64,000 bases of DNA from Staphylococcus argenteus (GCF_000236925.1 NC_016941.1:744001-808000), one strand, 5' to 3'; shown: positions 45,456 through 56,882, counted from the first letter of the stretch. Notes: generated by a model not told the origin, from the sequence alone. Numbers and translations: made by a program.

Positions 45456-47987
45456 ATGGGATTTTTATCAAAAATTCTTGATGGCAATAATAAAGAAATT
45501 AAACAGTTAGGTAAACTTGCTGATAAAGTAATCGCTTTAGAAGAAAAAACGGCAATTTTAACTGATGAAGAAATTCGTAATAAAACGAAACAATTCCAAA
45601 CAGAATTAGCTGACATAGAAAATGTCAAAAAACAGAATGACTATTTAGATAAAATTTTGCCAGAAGCATATGCACTAGTTAGAGAAGGTTCTAAACGTGT
45701 ATTTAATATGACACCATATAAAGTTCAAATTATGGGTGGTATTGCGATTCATAAGGGTGATATCGCTGAAATGAGAACTGGTGAAGGTAAAACGTTAACA
45801 GCGACAATGCCAACATATTTAAACGCACTTGCTGGTAGAGGCGTTCACGTTATTACAGTCAATGAGTATTTATCAAGTGTTCAAAGTGAAGAAATGGCAG
45901 AATTATACAATTTCTTAGGTTTGACTGTAGGATTGAACTTAAATAGTAAGACAACTGAAGAGAAGCGTGATGCTTATGCTCAAGATATTACTTATAGTAC
46001 TAACAACGAGTTAGGTTTTGACTATTTAAGAGATAATATGGTGAATTACTCTGAAGATAGAGTTATGCGTCCATTGCATTTTGCAATCATAGATGAGGTT
46101 GACTCGATTTTAATTGATGAAGCGCGTACACCATTAATTATTTCTGGAGAAGCTGAAAAGTCAACGTCACTTTATACACAAGCAAATGTATTTGCGAAAA
46201 TGTTAAAGCAAGATGAAGATTATAAATATGATGAAAAAACAAAAGCTGTACATTTAACTGAACAAGGTGCAGATAAAGCGGAACGTATGTTTAAAGTTGA
46301 AAACTTATATGATGTACAAAATGTTGATGTTATTAGTCATATTAATACAGCTTTACGCGCACATGTGACATTACAACGTGATGTAGACTATATGGTAGTT
46401 GATGGGGAAGTATTGATTGTAGACCAATTTACAGGACGTACGATGCCTGGACGTCGTTTTTCAGAAGGGTTACACCAAGCTATTGAAGCTAAAGAAGGTG
46501 TACAAATACAAAATGAGTCTAAAACAATGGCTTCAATTACATTCCAAAACTATTTCAGAATGTACAATAAACTTGCTGGTATGACAGGTACAGCAAAAAC
46601 TGAAGAAGAAGAGTTCAGAAATATTTACAATATGACAGTTACTCAAATTCCAACTAACAAGCCGGTACAACGTCGTGATAAATCAGATTTAATCTATATT
46701 AGCCAAAAAGGTAAATTTGATGCCGTAGTTGAAGATGTTGTTGAAAAACATAAAGCTGGACAGCCAGTATTATTAGGTACAGTTGCAGTTGAAACATCAG
46801 AATATATTTCTAACTTACTTAAAAAACGAGGTATTCGTCATGATGTGTTAAACGCGAAAAACCATGAACGAGAAGCCGAAATTGTTGCAGGAGCTGGACA
46901 AAAGGGTGCAGTTACAATTGCAACTAACATGGCTGGTCGTGGTACAGATATTAAATTAGGCGAAGGTGTTGAAGAACTAGGCGGCTTAGCAGTAATAGGT
47001 ACAGAGCGTCATGAGTCTCGTCGTATCGATGATCAGCTTCGTGGTCGTTCTGGACGTCAAGGTGATAAAGGTGATAGTCGTTTCTATTTATCATTACAAG
47101 ATGAATTGATGATTCGTTTTGGTTCTGAACGTTTACAAAAAATGATGAGTCGATTAGGCTTGGATGATTCAACACCAATTGAATCCAAAATGGTATCGAG
47201 AGCTGTTGAGTCAGCACAAAAACGTGTGGAAGGAAATAACTTTGATGCACGTAAACGTATATTAGAATATGATGAAGTGTTACGTAAACAACGTGAGATT
47301 ATTTATAACGAACGAAACAGCATTATTGATGAAGAAGATAGTTCACAAGTTGTAGATGCAATGTTACGTTCAACGCTGCAACGTAGTATAAATTATTACA
47401 TTAATACTGCTGATGATGAGCCAGAATATCAACCATTTATTGACTATATTAATGATATCTTCTTACAAGAAGGCGATATAACTGAGGATGATATCAAAGG
47501 TAAAGATGCTGAAGATATCTTTGAAGTTGTATGGGCTAAAATCGAAAAAGCATATCAAAGTCAAAAAGATATTTTAGAAGAGCAAATGAATGAATTTGAA
47601 CGTATGATATTATTACGTTCTATCGATAGTCATTGGACTGATCATATCGATACAATGGATCAATTGCGTCAAGGCATTCACCTACGTTCATATGCTCAAC
47701 AAAACCCATTGCGTGATTATCAAAATGAAGGTCATGAACTATTTGATATTATGATGCAAAATATTGAAGAAGATACTTGTAAGTACATTTTGAAATCTGT
47801 AGTACAAGTCGAGGATAATATTGAGCGTGAAAAAACGACTGAATTTGGTGAAGCTAAACATGTTTCAGCAGAAGATGGTAAAGAAAAAGTTAAAGCACAG
47901 CCAATCGTAAAAGGTGAACAAGTTGGTAGAAATGACGAATGCCCATGTGGCAGTGGTAAAAAATATAAAAATTGTCACGGTAAATAA
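45456..47987 (+). CDS. secA: Preprotein translocase ATPase SecA (SecA1)
   Basis: 843 aa motor of the general secretion pathway. [20 protein letters not shown] near residue 105 is Walker [31 protein letters not shown] (DEVD Walker B) and [17 protein letters not shown] follow; the helical wing and scaffold come next, and the C-terminus ends [15 protein letters not shown], the zinc site that binds SecB-like partners or membranes. Full length. In S. aureus SecA1 is the housekeeping paralogue; SecA2 is elsewhere. prfB follows, separated by a terminator. Confidence 0.98.
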   Translation: MGFLSKILDGNNKEIKQLGKLADKVIALEEKTAILTDEEIRNKTKQFQTELADIENVKKQNDYLDKILPEAYALVREGSKRVFNMTPYKVQIMGGIAIHKGDIAEMRTGEGKTLTATMPTYLNALAGRGVHVITVNEYLSSVQSEEMAELYNFLGLTVGLNLNSKTTEEKRDAYAQDITYSTNNELGFDYLRDNMVNYSEDRVMRPLHFAIIDEVDSILIDEARTPLIISGEAEKSTSLYTQANVFAKMLKQDEDYKYDEKTKAVHLTEQGADKAERMFKVENLYDVQNVDVISHINTALRAHVTLQRDVDYMVVDGEVLIVDQFTGRTMPGRRFSEGLHQAIEAKEGVQIQNESKTMASITFQNYFRMYNKLAGMTGTAKTEEEEFRNIYNMTVTQIPTNKPVQRRDKSDLIYISQKGKFDAVVEDVVEKHKAGQPVLLGTVAVETSEYISNLLKKRGIRHDVLNAKNHEREAEIVAGAGQKGAVTIATNMAGRGTDIKLGEGVEELGGLAVIGTERHESRRIDDQLRGRSGRQGDKGDSRFYLSLQDELMIRFGSERLQKMMSRLGLDDSTPIESKMVSRAVESAQKRVEGNNFDARKRILEYDEVLRKQREIIYNERNSIIDEEDSSQVVDAMLRSTLQRSINYYINTADDEPEYQPFIDYINDIFLQEGDITEDDIKGKDAEDIFEVVWAKIEKAYQSQKDILEEQMNEFERMILLRSIDSHWTDHIDTMDQLRQGIHLRSYAQQNPLRDYQNEGHELFDIMMQNIEEDTCKYILKSVVQVEDNIEREKTTEFGEAKHVSAEDGKEKVKAQPIVKGEQVGRNDECPCGSGKKYKNCHGK

Positions 47988-47995
47988 ATGATATT

Positions 47996-48048
47996 AATTA
48001 CTCCTTCCATGAAAACACAATATTGTGTTTTGGAAGGAGTAATTTTTT
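47996..48048 (+). terminator. Intrinsic terminator after secA
   Basis: AATTACTCCTTCCA (47996-48009) pairs with TGGAAGGAGTAATT (48031-48044); the inside is itself a hairpin (AAAACACAATATTGTGTTTT). TTTT follows. Perfect outer stem. Confidence 0.9.
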
Positions 48049-48207
48049 GAAATTTAATAAAACATATGTAGATAGAAAACTTTTTAATCATGTATAAGTT
48101 ATAATGATAGATTTATTGTAAATGGTCATTTAGCTATATTAAAATTGGTAAAAAGTATCTTACTCCAAATATGTCGATATAATTTAAATAGATTTAAATT
48201 CCTTATC

Positions 48208-48247
48208 AATGTTAAATTTTAACAAATCTATGTTAAAATTTAACATT
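48208..48247. repeat. 16-bp perfect inverted repeat upstream of prfB
   Basis: AATGTTAAATTTTAAC (48208-48223) and GTTAAAATTTAACATT (48232-48247) are exact reverse complements with an 8-nt spacer. Each arm also contains a near-palindromic GTTAAA-TTTAAC core. It lies 54 nt before the prfB start, so it overlaps the probable promoter or leader. Confidence 0.8.
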
Positions 48248-48301
48248 ATAAATTGTACGAGATTAGTACCATTATTTGAATAATAGCTAGGAGCGAAAAC
48301 T

Positions 48302-49412
48302 ATGGAATTATCAGAAATAAAACGTAATATTGATAAATATAATCAAGATTTAACGCAAATTAGGGGGTCTCTTTGACTTAGAGAACAAAGAAACCAATAT
48401 TCAAGAATATGAAGAGATGATGTCTGAACCGAATTTTTGGGATAATCAAACGAAAGCTCAAGATATTATAGATAAAAACAATGCATTAAAATCAATTGTA
48501 AATGGTTATAAAAAGTTACAACAAGATGTAGATGACATGGAAGCAACTTGGGAGTTATTACAAGAAGAATTTGATGAAGAAATGAAAGTTGATTTAGAAC
48601 AAGATGTAATTGATTTCAAAGCAAAAGTGGATGAATATGAATTACAATTACTATTAGATGGCCCACATGATGCTAATAATGCCATATTAGAATTACACCC
48701 AGGTGCGGGAGGCACGGAATCGCAAGACTGGGCAAATATGTTATTTAGAATGTATCAACGTTATTGTGAAAAGAAAGGTTTTAAAGTAGAAACTGTTGAT
48801 TATTTACCTGGTGATGAAGCAGGAATTAAGAGTGTGACGCTGCTCATTAAAGGTCACAACGCTTATGGTTATTTAAAAGCTGAAAAAGGTGTACATCGAC
48901 TTGTTAGAATTTCTCCATTTGATTCATCTGGTCGTCGCCATACATCATTTGCATCGTGTGATGTGATACCGGATTTTAATAATGATGAAATAGAAATTGA
49001 AATCAATCCGGATGATATTACTGTAGATACATTTAGAGCCTCTGGTGCAGGTGGACAGCATATTAATAAAACAGAGTCAGCTATTCGAATTACCCATCAT
49101 CCATCTGGTATTGTAGTTAATAATCAAAATGAACGATCTCAAATTAAAAACCGTGAAGCGGCAATGAAAATGCTGAAGTCAAAATTATATCAATTAAAAT
49201 TAGAAGAACAGGCGCGCGAAATGGCAGAAATTCGTGGTGAACAAAAAGAAATAGGATGGGGAAGTCAAATTAGATCGTATGTTTTCCATCCATATTCAAT
49301 GGTAAAAGACCATCGTACAAACGAAGAAACTGGTAAAGTAGATGCTGTAATGGATGGAGAAATAGGTCCATTCATCGAATCATATTTGAGACAAACAATG
49401 TCACATGACTAA
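48302..49412 (+). CDS. prfB: Peptide chain release factor 2 (programmed +1 frameshift)
   Basis: Terminates translation at UGA and UAA. Reading from ATG 48302 gives [20 protein letters not shown], then AGG GGG TCT CTT TGA C: the internal Shine-Dalgarno-like AGGGGG, slippery CTT and in-frame TGA (48374-48376) of the classical autoregulatory site. Shifting by one base continues as [19 protein letters not shown] to the stop at 49412, giving about 369 aa. The GGQ catalytic motif ([12 protein letters not shown]) and the anticodon-like SPF ([15 protein letters not shown]) are present. Low RF2 permits the shift and so raises RF2. The interruption is biological, not a sequencing error. Confidence 0.97.
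48362..48377 (+). promoter_or_regulatory. Programmed +1 ribosomal frameshift site
   Basis: AGGGGGTCTCTTTGAC: Shine-Dalgarno-like AGGGGG, then TCT, slippery CTT and stop TGA followed by C, the weak termination context. Ribosomes skip one T (48374) and continue in GAC. Confidence 0.96.
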
Positions 49413-49425
49413 ATAATCCGATAAG

Positions 49426-49452
49426 CCGAGACCATTTTGGTTTCGGTTTTTT
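49426..49452 (+). terminator. Intrinsic terminator after prfB
   Basis: CCGAGACC (49426-49433) and GGTTTCGG (49439-49446) with one G-U pair, then six T. Confidence 0.85.
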
Positions 49453-49819
49453 GCGTATAAATGTTAAATCTTTATTTTAATGAGGGGCTCGATTAGAAGA
49501 TAGGATTATGATTGAAATTGTAAATCTTTATTTTTCAATCAAGTAGATTCGCTTATTTTGTAGAATTGTTTTGTTTATAAAATGCATGTAGAGTACATTA
49601 AGTAATATTACTTGTAACCAAATTCGCCACTAAGACAAAAAGTGTGAAAGCGTTACCAAATCATTGTGATAAAAACATTTTACACTAAATCATTTCCTAG
49701 TTATGTTTTTATATTGTTAACCATTTGATTACATCGTCATAACAATAGCTTTTGATAAAATGTATTGTGCTATAGTATTTTCATACTTAAAATACTAACA
49801 GCAAAGGAATGACAACAAG
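49453..49819 (+). promoter_or_regulatory. Upstream region of the LysM-CHAP gene with a WalR-type site
   Basis: 367 nt without a gene. At 49728-49744 the minus strand reads TGTTATGACGATGTAAT, two TGTWAH half sites with a 5-nt spacer, the WalR (YycF) recognition pattern. It lies 76 nt before the ATG. A possible promoter with TTGATA at 49752-49757 and TATAGT at 49771-49776 has a poor spacing (13 nt), so the start is uncertain. AAAGGAAT precedes the gene. Confidence 0.55.
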
Positions 49820-50647
49820 ATGAAGAAAACTCTTACGGTGACAGTTTCGTCAGTGTTAGCTTTTTTAGCTTTTAATAATGCAGCACATGCACAACAACAA
49901 GGCACAGTGGTTAAATCACCAATTAAGCATAATTATGTATCAAATGTTCAATCTCAAACACAATCTCAAACAACATATACAGTTGTGCCTGGGGATTCAT
50001 TATATAAAATTGCATTAGAACATCATTTAACATTGAATCAATTATATTCATACAATCCTGGTGTGACGCCATTAATTTTCCCTGGTGATGTACTTTCATT
50101 AGTGCCTCAAAATAAAGCGCAACAAGTTAAGATTGTTAAAACACCAGTAAGTAAACCAAATCAAATAGCAAAGTCAACACAGCAACCTGCTAAGCAAATT
50201 TCAAAAAATGTAGCAACTAAGCAGACTGTTGCTAAAACAGTTAATGTAGCATATAAACCAGTTAAAGTACAAACGGTAGCTTCAACTAAACCAGTTGCAC
50301 ATTACTACAATAAATCTGTTGCAAACAGAGGTAACTTATACGCATATGGAAACTGTACGTATTATGCTTTTGATCGCCGTGCAGAATTAGGCAGAAGTAT
50401 CGGTAGTCTATGGGGTAATGCAAATAATTGGAATTACGCAGCGAAAAGTGCAGGATTTAAAGTAGATAAAACACCAGAAGTTGGAGCTATTTTCCAAACT
50501 GCTGCTGGTCCATATGGTCATGTTGGCGTAGTTGAATCAGTAAATCCTAATGGAACAATCACGGTATCCGAAATGAATTACGCAGGATTTAATGTTAAGT
50601 CAACAAGAACAATTTTAAATCCAGGTAAATACAATTACATTCATTAA
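49820..50647 (+). CDS. Secreted LysM-CHAP cell-wall hydrolase
   Basis: 275 aa. Signal peptide (positively charged start, hydrophobic stretch, cleavage after AHA at about residue 24), one LysM domain (TYTVVPGDSLYKIALEHHLT, residues 52-95) for peptidoglycan binding, a lysine/glutamine/threonine-rich linker, and a C-terminal CHAP domain from about 165 with the catalytic cysteine in YAYGNCTYYAFDRR and histidine in PYGHVGVVESV. Acts outside the cell on peptidoglycan as amidase or endopeptidase, related to SsaA and Sle1. A WalR-type box upstream fits cell-wall control. Confidence 0.9.
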   Translation: MKKTLTVTVSSVLAFLAFNNAAHAQQQGTVVKSPIKHNYVSNVQSQTQSQTTYTVVPGDSLYKIALEHHLTLNQLYSYNPGVTPLIFPGDVLSLVPQNKAQQVKIVKTPVSKPNQIAKSTQQPAKQISKNVATKQTVAKTVNVAYKPVKVQTVASTKPVAHYYNKSVANRGNLYAYGNCTYYAFDRRAELGRSIGSLWGNANNWNYAAKSAGFKVDKTPEVGAIFQTAAGPYGHVGVVESVNPNGTITVSEMNYAGFNVKSTRTILNPGKYNYIH

Positions 50648-50661
50648 TTAGTTATTTATTC

Positions 50662-50706
50662 ATCCTCTTAACCTGTCTTGTAAAATGGGTTAAGAGGATT
50701 TTTTTG
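50662..50706 (+). terminator. Intrinsic terminator after the CHAP gene
   Basis: ATCCTCTTAACC (50662-50673) pairs with GGTTAAGAGGAT (50688-50699), 12 bp, followed by a run of T. Confidence 0.9.
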
Positions 50707-50814
50707 TTATAATATGAACGAAGGTAAACAATTAAGAAATTTAAATGATATTTAATTGAAGGATATGTAAAAAGAAAGTATAATTTATGATTAAATAATA
50801 GGGAGGTAATTGAA

Positions 50815-51465
50815 ATGGGCGTACATCAATATTTTAAAAGATTATCAGACATGGAAAGACTTATAAGATTACCTGGAAAATTTAAATATTTTGAACATAA
50901 CGTAGCAGCACACTCCTTTAAAGTAACTAAAATTGCTCAATACTTAGCAACTGTAGAAGAATATCATGGGCAAAAAATAAATTGGAAAAGTTTATATGAA
51001 AAAGCATTAAATCATGATTTTGCAGAAGTGTTTACTGGTGATATTAAAACGCCTGTGAAATACGCCAGCAGTGAATTGAAAAAACTATTTTCGCAAGTTG
51101 AAGAAGAAATGGTAGAAACATTTATAGAGGAAGAAATTCCGTTGCCATATAGAGAAGTTTACAAGCAACGATTGCAAGAAGGTAAAGATGATTCCATAGA
51201 AGGACAAATACTTTCAGTTGCGGATAAAATTGATTTATTATATGAAACATTCGGTGAGATTCAAAAACGTAATCCTGAAGAATTATTTTTTGAAATTTAT
51301 GCAATGAGTTTAGAAACAATTATTCAATTCGATCATTTAGCTTCTGTACAAGATTTTATCGATAATATCATTCCAGAAATGTTAACTGAAAACTTCATCC
51401 CAAAAACAGAATTAAGAGAAACTACAATGAACATTTTAAACAAAAGAAAAGAGGAAAATGAATGA
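50815..51465 (+). CDS. HD-domain 5'-deoxynucleotidase (YfbR-like)
   Basis: 216 aa metal-dependent phosphohydrolase. The HD residues are visible: HNVAAHSFKVTKIAQYLA (H..A.H) near residue 28, LNHDFAEVFTGDIKTPVKY (HD, E and the TGDIxTPVKY signature of YfbR) near 66-84, and VADKIDLLYETFGEI (second D) later. Probably hydrolyses deoxyribonucleoside monophosphates. AGGGAGG precedes the ATG. The last codons overlap csbA by 4 nt, so it is coupled with the csbA-uvrBA neighbourhood. Confidence 0.86.
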   Translation: MGVHQYFKRLSDMERLIRLPGKFKYFEHNVAAHSFKVTKIAQYLATVEEYHGQKINWKSLYEKALNHDFAEVFTGDIKTPVKYASSELKKLFSQVEEEMVETFIEEEIPLPYREVYKQRLQEGKDDSIEGQILSVADKIDLLYETFGEIQKRNPEELFFEIYAMSLETIIQFDHLASVQDFIDNIIPEMLTENFIPKTELRETTMNILNKRKEENE

Positions 51466-51698
51466 TATGGTATATTAGCGCTGCATTCTTTCCATGTGTC
51501 TTAGTAGTGTTATTTAGTGTATTGACTAGAAGTAAATGGGTTGGTACAACACTAACGTTGATTTTAATAGGGGCTTCCATATATAAGGAATACTTTCATA
51601 ACGAGTGGATTATCTTTATTGACGTAGTATCACTATTAGCTGGATATCTTATAATAGATCAGCTTGAATTTCATAAGCATCAAGATGGAGATCGCTAA
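51462..51698 (+). CDS. csbA: CsbA-family small membrane protein
   Basis: 78 aa with two to three hydrophobic helices: FFPCVLVVLFSVLTRSKWVG near the start and FIDVVSLLAGYLIIDQLEF near the end, closely resembling Bacillus CsbA (FPFMLVVLF and GLDVVSLVAG). In Bacillus csbA also precedes uvrB-uvrA, and it is controlled by SigB; the same gene order here supports the call. I cannot confirm a SigB promoter. Starts at the ATGA overlap with the HD gene. Confidence 0.82.
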   Translation: MIWYISAAFFPCVLVVLFSVLTRSKWVGTTLTLILIGASIYKEYFHNEWIIFIDVVSLLAGYLIIDQLEFHKHQDGDR

Positions 51699-51805
51699 TT
51701 TTGACCTAAGGACAATGTCCAAACAAATTAATTGAAACAATAAGACGTTTGATATAAAGTGTATATACTCACAAAATATAACTAGATAAATGAATTGATT
51801 AAATG

Positions 51806-51840
51806 CAAGCATAGTTAGAACAACTATGTTTGTTTTTCTT
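51806..51840 (+). terminator. Intrinsic terminator after csbA
   Basis: CAAGCATAGTT (51806-51816) and AACTATGTTTG (51822-51832) pair with one G-U; TTTTTCTTTG follows. Confidence 0.75.
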
Positions 51841-51855
51841 TGTATTAAAATATTA

Positions 51856-51869
51856 CGAACAAATGTTTG
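51856..51869 (+). promoter_or_regulatory. LexA (SOS) box upstream of uvrB
   Basis: CGAACAAATGTTTG, one base from the perfect palindrome CGAACN4GTTCG of the Gram-positive LexA operator, 97 nt before the uvrB start. It supports damage induction of uvrBA, as known for the SOS regulon of S. aureus. Confidence 0.8.
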
Positions 51870-51965
51870 CTTTTTTAGCGATTATTTTGATAAAATATGA
51901 AATAAGAAAGAGCAAATTTGAACGGGATAAATAAATAACACATTAAATAGGAGGCGTATGTAACA

Positions 51966-53951
51966 ATGGTTGAGCATTATCCTTTTAAAATACATTCTGA
52001 ATTTGAGCCTCAAGGTGACCAACCACAAGCAATTAAAGAAATTGTTCAAGGTATTAAAGAAGGTAAGAGACATCAGACATTATTAGGTGCTACAGGTACT
52101 GGTAAAACTTTTACAATGAGTAACGTAATTAAAGAAGTTGGTAAACCGACTTTAATCATCGCACATAATAAAACATTAGCAGGTCAATTGTATAGTGAAT
52201 TTAAAGAATTCTTCCCTGAAAATAGAGTAGAATACTTCGTGAGTTATTATGATTATTATCAACCTGAAGCATATGTTCCATCTACAGATACATTTATTGA
52301 AAAAGATGCATCCATTAATGATGAGATAGATCAATTACGTCACTCAGCTACAAGTGCATTGTTTGAGCGTGATGATGTAATAATTATTGCAAGTGTAAGT
52401 TGTATATATGGTTTAGGTAATCCAGAAGAATATAAAGATTTAGTAGTAAGTGTTCGTGTTGGTATGGAAATGGATAGAAGTGAGTTGCTTAGAAAACTTG
52501 TAGATGTTCAATATACACGTAATGATATTGATTTCCAACGTGGTACTTTTCGAGTTCGTGGAGATGTTGTAGAAATATTCCCAGCTTCAAAAGAAGAGTT
52601 ATGTATTAGAGTTGAGTTTTTCGGAGATGAAATAGATCGCATAAGAGAAGTTAACTATTTAACAGGTGAAGTATTAAAAGAACGAGAACATTTCGCAATA
52701 TTCCCAGCATCTCACTTCGTAACGCGTGAAGAAAAAATGAAAGTTGCAATAGAACGTATTGAAAAAGAATTAGAAGAACGATTAAAGGAATTGCGTGATG
52801 AGAATAAATTGTTAGAAGCCCAACGCTTAGAGCAAAGAACTAATTATGATTTAGAAATGATGAGAGAAATGGGATTTTGTTCAGGTATTGAAAATTATTC
52901 CGTACATTTAACATTACGTCCGCTAGGTTCAACACCATATACCTTATTAGATTATTTTGGTGATGACTGGTTAGTAATGATTGACGAATCACATGTGACA
53001 TTACCGCAAGTTAGAGGTATGTATAATGGAGACAGAGCACGTAAACAAGTGCTTGTTGATCATGGTTTCAGATTACCAAGTGCTTTAGACAATAGACCAC
53101 TTAAATTTGAAGAATTTGAAGAAAAGACGAAGCAGTTAGTATATGTTTCGGCAACACCAGGACCTTATGAAATAGAACATACAGATAAAATGGTTGAACA
53201 AATTATACGTCCAACTGGTTTACTAGATCCTAAGATTGAAGTTAGACCTACTGAAAATCAAATCGATGACTTACTAAGTGAAATACAAGCAAGAGTTGAA
53301 AGAAATGAACGAGTTTTAGTAACAACACTTACTAAAAAAATGAGTGAAGATTTAACAACGTATATGAAAGAAGCAGGTATTAAAGTTAACTACTTGCATT
53401 CTGAAATTAAAACATTAGAGCGAATTGAAATTATTAGAGATTTACGTATGGGTACGTATGATGTCATTGTAGGTATTAATTTATTGAGAGAGGGTATTGA
53501 TATACCAGAGGTTTCTTTAGTTGTGATTTTAGATGCAGATAAAGAAGGCTTTTTACGTTCAAATAGGTCATTAATTCAAACAATCGGTAGAGCTGCGCGT
53601 AATGAAAGAGGCGAAGTCATAATGTATGCTGATAAAATGACAGATTCGATGAAGTACGCAATAGATGAAACACAACGTCGTCGTGATATTCAAATGAAGC
53701 ATAATGAAAAACACGGCATTACGCCTAAAACCATCAATAAGAAGATTCATGATTTGATAAGTGCAACTGTTGACAACGATGAAAACAATGAAAAAGAACA
53801 AACTGTAATACCTAAGAAAATGACAAAAAAAGAACGACAAAAAACAATCGAAAATATAGAAAAAGAAATGAAACAAGCAGCGAAGGATTTAGATTTCGAG
53901 AGAGCTACAGAATTAAGAGATATGTTATTTGAATTAAAAGCAGAAGGGTGA
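51966..53951 (+). CDS. uvrB: Excinuclease ABC subunit UvrB
   Basis: 661 aa damage-verification helicase of nucleotide excision repair. [19 protein letters not shown] near residue 40 is Walker A, the beta-hairpin region is around [19 protein letters not shown], and the helicase motifs [26 protein letters not shown] and QTIGRAARN follow. The C-terminal UVR motif, which contacts UvrC, is present ([18 protein letters not shown]). AGGAGGCG precedes the ATG. Followed by uvrA after 7 nt. Confidence 0.98.
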   Translation: MVEHYPFKIHSEFEPQGDQPQAIKEIVQGIKEGKRHQTLLGATGTGKTFTMSNVIKEVGKPTLIIAHNKTLAGQLYSEFKEFFPENRVEYFVSYYDYYQPEAYVPSTDTFIEKDASINDEIDQLRHSATSALFERDDVIIIASVSCIYGLGNPEEYKDLVVSVRVGMEMDRSELLRKLVDVQYTRNDIDFQRGTFRVRGDVVEIFPASKEELCIRVEFFGDEIDRIREVNYLTGEVLKEREHFAIFPASHFVTREEKMKVAIERIEKELEERLKELRDENKLLEAQRLEQRTNYDLEMMREMGFCSGIENYSVHLTLRPLGSTPYTLLDYFGDDWLVMIDESHVTLPQVRGMYNGDRARKQVLVDHGFRLPSALDNRPLKFEEFEEKTKQLVYVSATPGPYEIEHTDKMVEQIIRPTGLLDPKIEVRPTENQIDDLLSEIQARVERNERVLVTTLTKKMSEDLTTYMKEAGIKVNYLHSEIKTLERIEIIRDLRMGTYDVIVGINLLREGIDIPEVSLVVILDADKEGFLRSNRSLIQTIGRAARNERGEVIMYADKMTDSMKYAIDETQRRRDIQMKHNEKHGITPKTINKKIHDLISATVDNDENNEKEQTVIPKKMTKKERQKTIENIEKEMKQAAKDLDFERATELRDMLFELKAEG

Positions 53952-53958
53952 CAAGTAA

Positions 53959-56805
53959 ATGAAAGAACCATCTATAGTAGTAAAAGGTGCTCGTGCGCAT
54001 AACTTAAAAGACATTGATATTGAATTACCCAAAAATAAATTAATAGTAATGACTGGTTTGTCAGGGTCAGGTAAATCTTCTTTAGCATTTGATACAATCT
54101 ATGCTGAAGGGCAACGTCGATACGTTGAATCATTAAGTGCCTATGCGCGTCAATTTTTAGGTCAAATGGATAAACCTGACGTTGATACGATTGAAGGATT
54201 ATCGCCAGCAATTTCAATAGATCAAAAAACAACGAGTAAAAACCCAAGGTCTACTGTAGCTACGGTAACAGAAATATATGATTATATTCGTCTGTTATAT
54301 GCACGTGTAGGTAAGCCATATTGTCCAAATCACAATATAGAAATTGAATCTCAAACGGTACAACAAATGGTTGATCGTATAATGGAGTTAGATACACGTA
54401 CAAAGATTCAATTATTAGCACCTGTCATCTCTCATCGTAAAGGTAGTCATGAAAAGCTAATAGAAGATATTGGTAAAAAAGGTTATGTACGTCTAAGAAT
54501 TGACGGAGATATTGTTGATGTAAATGAAGTGCCAGCATTAGATAAAAATAAAAATCACACAATTGAAGTTGTTGTCGATCGTTTAGTTGTAAAAGAGGGC
54601 ATTGAAACACGACTAGCTGACTCTATTGAAACAGCACTTGAACTTGCTGAAGGTCAATTAACTGTTGATGTTATCGATGGTGAGGACTTAAAATTTTCTG
54701 AAAACCATGCTTGTCCGATTTGTGGCTTTTCAATAGGAGAATTAGAACCAAGAATGTTTAGTTTCAATAGTCCATTTGGTGCATGTCCAACCTGTGATGG
54801 TTTAGGTCAAAAGTTAACTGTTGATGTTGATTTAGTGGTACCAGACAAAGATAAAACATTAAATGAAGGTGCCATTGAACCATGGATACCTACTAGTTCT
54901 GATTTTTATCCAACCTTATTAAAACGTGTTTGTGAAGTATATAAAATTAATATGGATAAGCCATTTAAAAAGTTAACAGATCGACAACGTGATATTTTAT
55001 TATATGGTTCAGGTGAAAAAGAAATTGAATTTACGTTTACTCAACGTCAAGGCGGTACTAGAAAAAGAACGATGGTATTTGAAGGAGTTGTTCCAAACAT
55101 TAGTCGTCGATTCCATGAATCACCATCAGAATATACACGTGAAATGATGAGTAAATATATGACAGAATTACCATGTGAAACTTGTCACGGGCAACGATTA
55201 AGTCGAGAGGCTTTATCGGTGTATGTAGGTGGATTGAATATTGGAGAAGTTGTTGAATATTCAATTAGTCAAGCGTTAAACTATTATGAAAACATCAATT
55301 TATCAGAACAAGATCAAGCGATTGCTAATCAAATACTAAAAGAAATCATTTCTCGATTAACATTTTTAAATAATGTAGGACTGGAATATTTAACATTAAA
55401 TAGAGCTTCTGGAACGTTATCGGGTGGTGAAGCACAACGTATTAGATTAGCAACACAAATTGGATCACGATTAACAGGTGTATTATATGTACTTGATGAG
55501 CCTTCAATTGGCCTTCATCAGAGAGATAATGATCGGTTAATAAATACTCTCAAAGAAATGAGAGATTTAGGAAATACTTTAATCGTAGTAGAACATGATG
55601 ATGATACGATGAGGGCTGCAGATTATTTGGTTGATATTGGCCCTGGTGCTGGCGAGCATGGTGGTCAAATTGTTTCTAGTGGTACGCCACAGAAAGTAAT
55701 GAAAGATAAAAAGTCTTTAACAGGTCAATATTTAAGTGGGAAAAAACGAATTGAAGTTCCAGAATACCGTAGACCTGCTTCAGACCGTAAAATTTCGATT
55801 CGAGGTGCAAGAAGCAATAATCTTAAAGATGTGGATGTGGACATTCCATTATCAATCATGACAGTAGTAACTGGTGTATCAGGATCCGGTAAAAGTTCTC
55901 TAGTAAATGAAGTATTATACAAATCATTAGCACAAAAAATTAATAAATCAAAAGTTAAACCGGGATTATACGACAACATTGAAGGTATTGATCAATTAGA
56001 TAAAATTATCGATATTGACCAATCTCCAATCGGTAGAACGCCACGTTCAAATCCGGCAACTTATACAGGTGTATTTGATGATATACGTGATGTATTTGCG
56101 CAAACGAATGAAGCTAAAATTCGTGGTTATCAAAAAGGACGATTTAGTTTTAACGTAAAAGGTGGGCGTTGTGAAGCTTGTAAAGGCGATGGTATCATTA
56201 AGATTGAAATGCATTTTTTACCTGATGTTTATGTGCCATGTGAAGTATGTGATGGTAAACGATACAATCGTGAAACGTTAGAAGTAACATATAAAGGTAA
56301 AAATATTGCAGACATTTTGGAAATGACTGTAGAAGAAGCAACACAATTTTTTGAAAATATTCCTAAGATTAATCGTAAGCTTCAAACACTTGTGGATGTA
56401 GGGCTAGGCTATGTAACATTAGGTCAACAAGCTACAACATTATCTGGTGGTGAAGCACAACGTGTAAAACTTGCTTCAGAATTGCATAAACGCTCTACTG
56501 GGCGTTCAATCTACATTTTGGATGAACCAACAACTGGGTTACATGTTGATGACATTAGTAGGTTATTAAAGGTATTAAATCGATTAGTTGAAAATGGTGA
56601 CACTGTAGTGATAATTGAGCATAATTTAGATGTGATTAAAACAGCTGATTATATTATCGATTTAGGACCAGAAGGTGGAAATGGTGGCGGTACGATTGTA
56701 GCAACAGGTACGCCGGAAGATATTGCACAAACAGAAGCATCATATACAGGTAAATATTTAAAAGAAGTACTTGAACGAGATAAACAATATACTGAAAATA
56801 AATAA
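53959..56805 (+). CDS. uvrA: Excinuclease ABC subunit UvrA
   Basis: 948 aa damage sensor with two ABC ATPase modules: [20 protein letters not shown] and the second [17 protein letters not shown], with signatures [17 protein letters not shown] and [18 protein letters not shown]. Zinc sites: [20 protein letters not shown] with CPTC, CETCHGQ, and the C-terminal [19 protein letters not shown] with CEVC. Operon partner of uvrB, under the shared LexA box. GGGTGA before the ATG within the end of uvrB. Ends in a strong terminator. Confidence 0.98.
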   Translation: MKEPSIVVKGARAHNLKDIDIELPKNKLIVMTGLSGSGKSSLAFDTIYAEGQRRYVESLSAYARQFLGQMDKPDVDTIEGLSPAISIDQKTTSKNPRSTVATVTEIYDYIRLLYARVGKPYCPNHNIEIESQTVQQMVDRIMELDTRTKIQLLAPVISHRKGSHEKLIEDIGKKGYVRLRIDGDIVDVNEVPALDKNKNHTIEVVVDRLVVKEGIETRLADSIETALELAEGQLTVDVIDGEDLKFSENHACPICGFSIGELEPRMFSFNSPFGACPTCDGLGQKLTVDVDLVVPDKDKTLNEGAIEPWIPTSSDFYPTLLKRVCEVYKINMDKPFKKLTDRQRDILLYGSGEKEIEFTFTQRQGGTRKRTMVFEGVVPNISRRFHESPSEYTREMMSKYMTELPCETCHGQRLSREALSVYVGGLNIGEVVEYSISQALNYYENINLSEQDQAIANQILKEIISRLTFLNNVGLEYLTLNRASGTLSGGEAQRIRLATQIGSRLTGVLYVLDEPSIGLHQRDNDRLINTLKEMRDLGNTLIVVEHDDDTMRAADYLVDIGPGAGEHGGQIVSSGTPQKVMKDKKSLTGQYLSGKKRIEVPEYRRPASDRKISIRGARSNNLKDVDVDIPLSIMTVVTGVSGSGKSSLVNEVLYKSLAQKINKSKVKPGLYDNIEGIDQLDKIIDIDQSPIGRTPRSNPATYTGVFDDIRDVFAQTNEAKIRGYQKGRFSFNVKGGRCEACKGDGIIKIEMHFLPDVYVPCEVCDGKRYNRETLEVTYKGKNIADILEMTVEEATQFFENIPKINRKLQTLVDVGLGYVTLGQQATTLSGGEAQRVKLASELHKRSTGRSIYILDEPTTGLHVDDISRLLKVLNRLVENGDTVVIIEHNLDVIKTADYIIDLGPEGGNGGGTIVATGTPEDIAQTEASYTGKYLKEVLERDKQYTENK

Positions 56806-56810
56806 TAATA

Positions 56811-56853
56811 AAAGAAGTGAAAGTTGTCGTTAGGAGATCTTTCACTTCTTTTT
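56811..56853 (+). terminator. Intrinsic terminator after uvrA
   Basis: AAAGAAGTGAAAG (56811-56823) and CTTTCACTTCTTT (56839-56851) pair over 13 bp; TT follows. Confidence 0.88.
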
Positions 56854-56882
56854 ATATAATGATATACGTATATCATTATATA
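56853..56882. repeat. 30-bp perfect palindrome after uvrA
   Basis: TATATAATGATATAC (56853-56867) and GTATATCATTATATA (56868-56882) are exact reverse complements with no spacer. It starts at the end of the uvrA terminator. The length and lack of a loop suggest a binding site, cruciform or remnant of a mobile element end rather than a terminator. Confidence 0.8.

Noticed and set aside
48374..48376. In-frame stop in prfB as a sign of a broken gene
   Set aside because: It is the TGA of the classical RF2 autoregulatory frameshift site.
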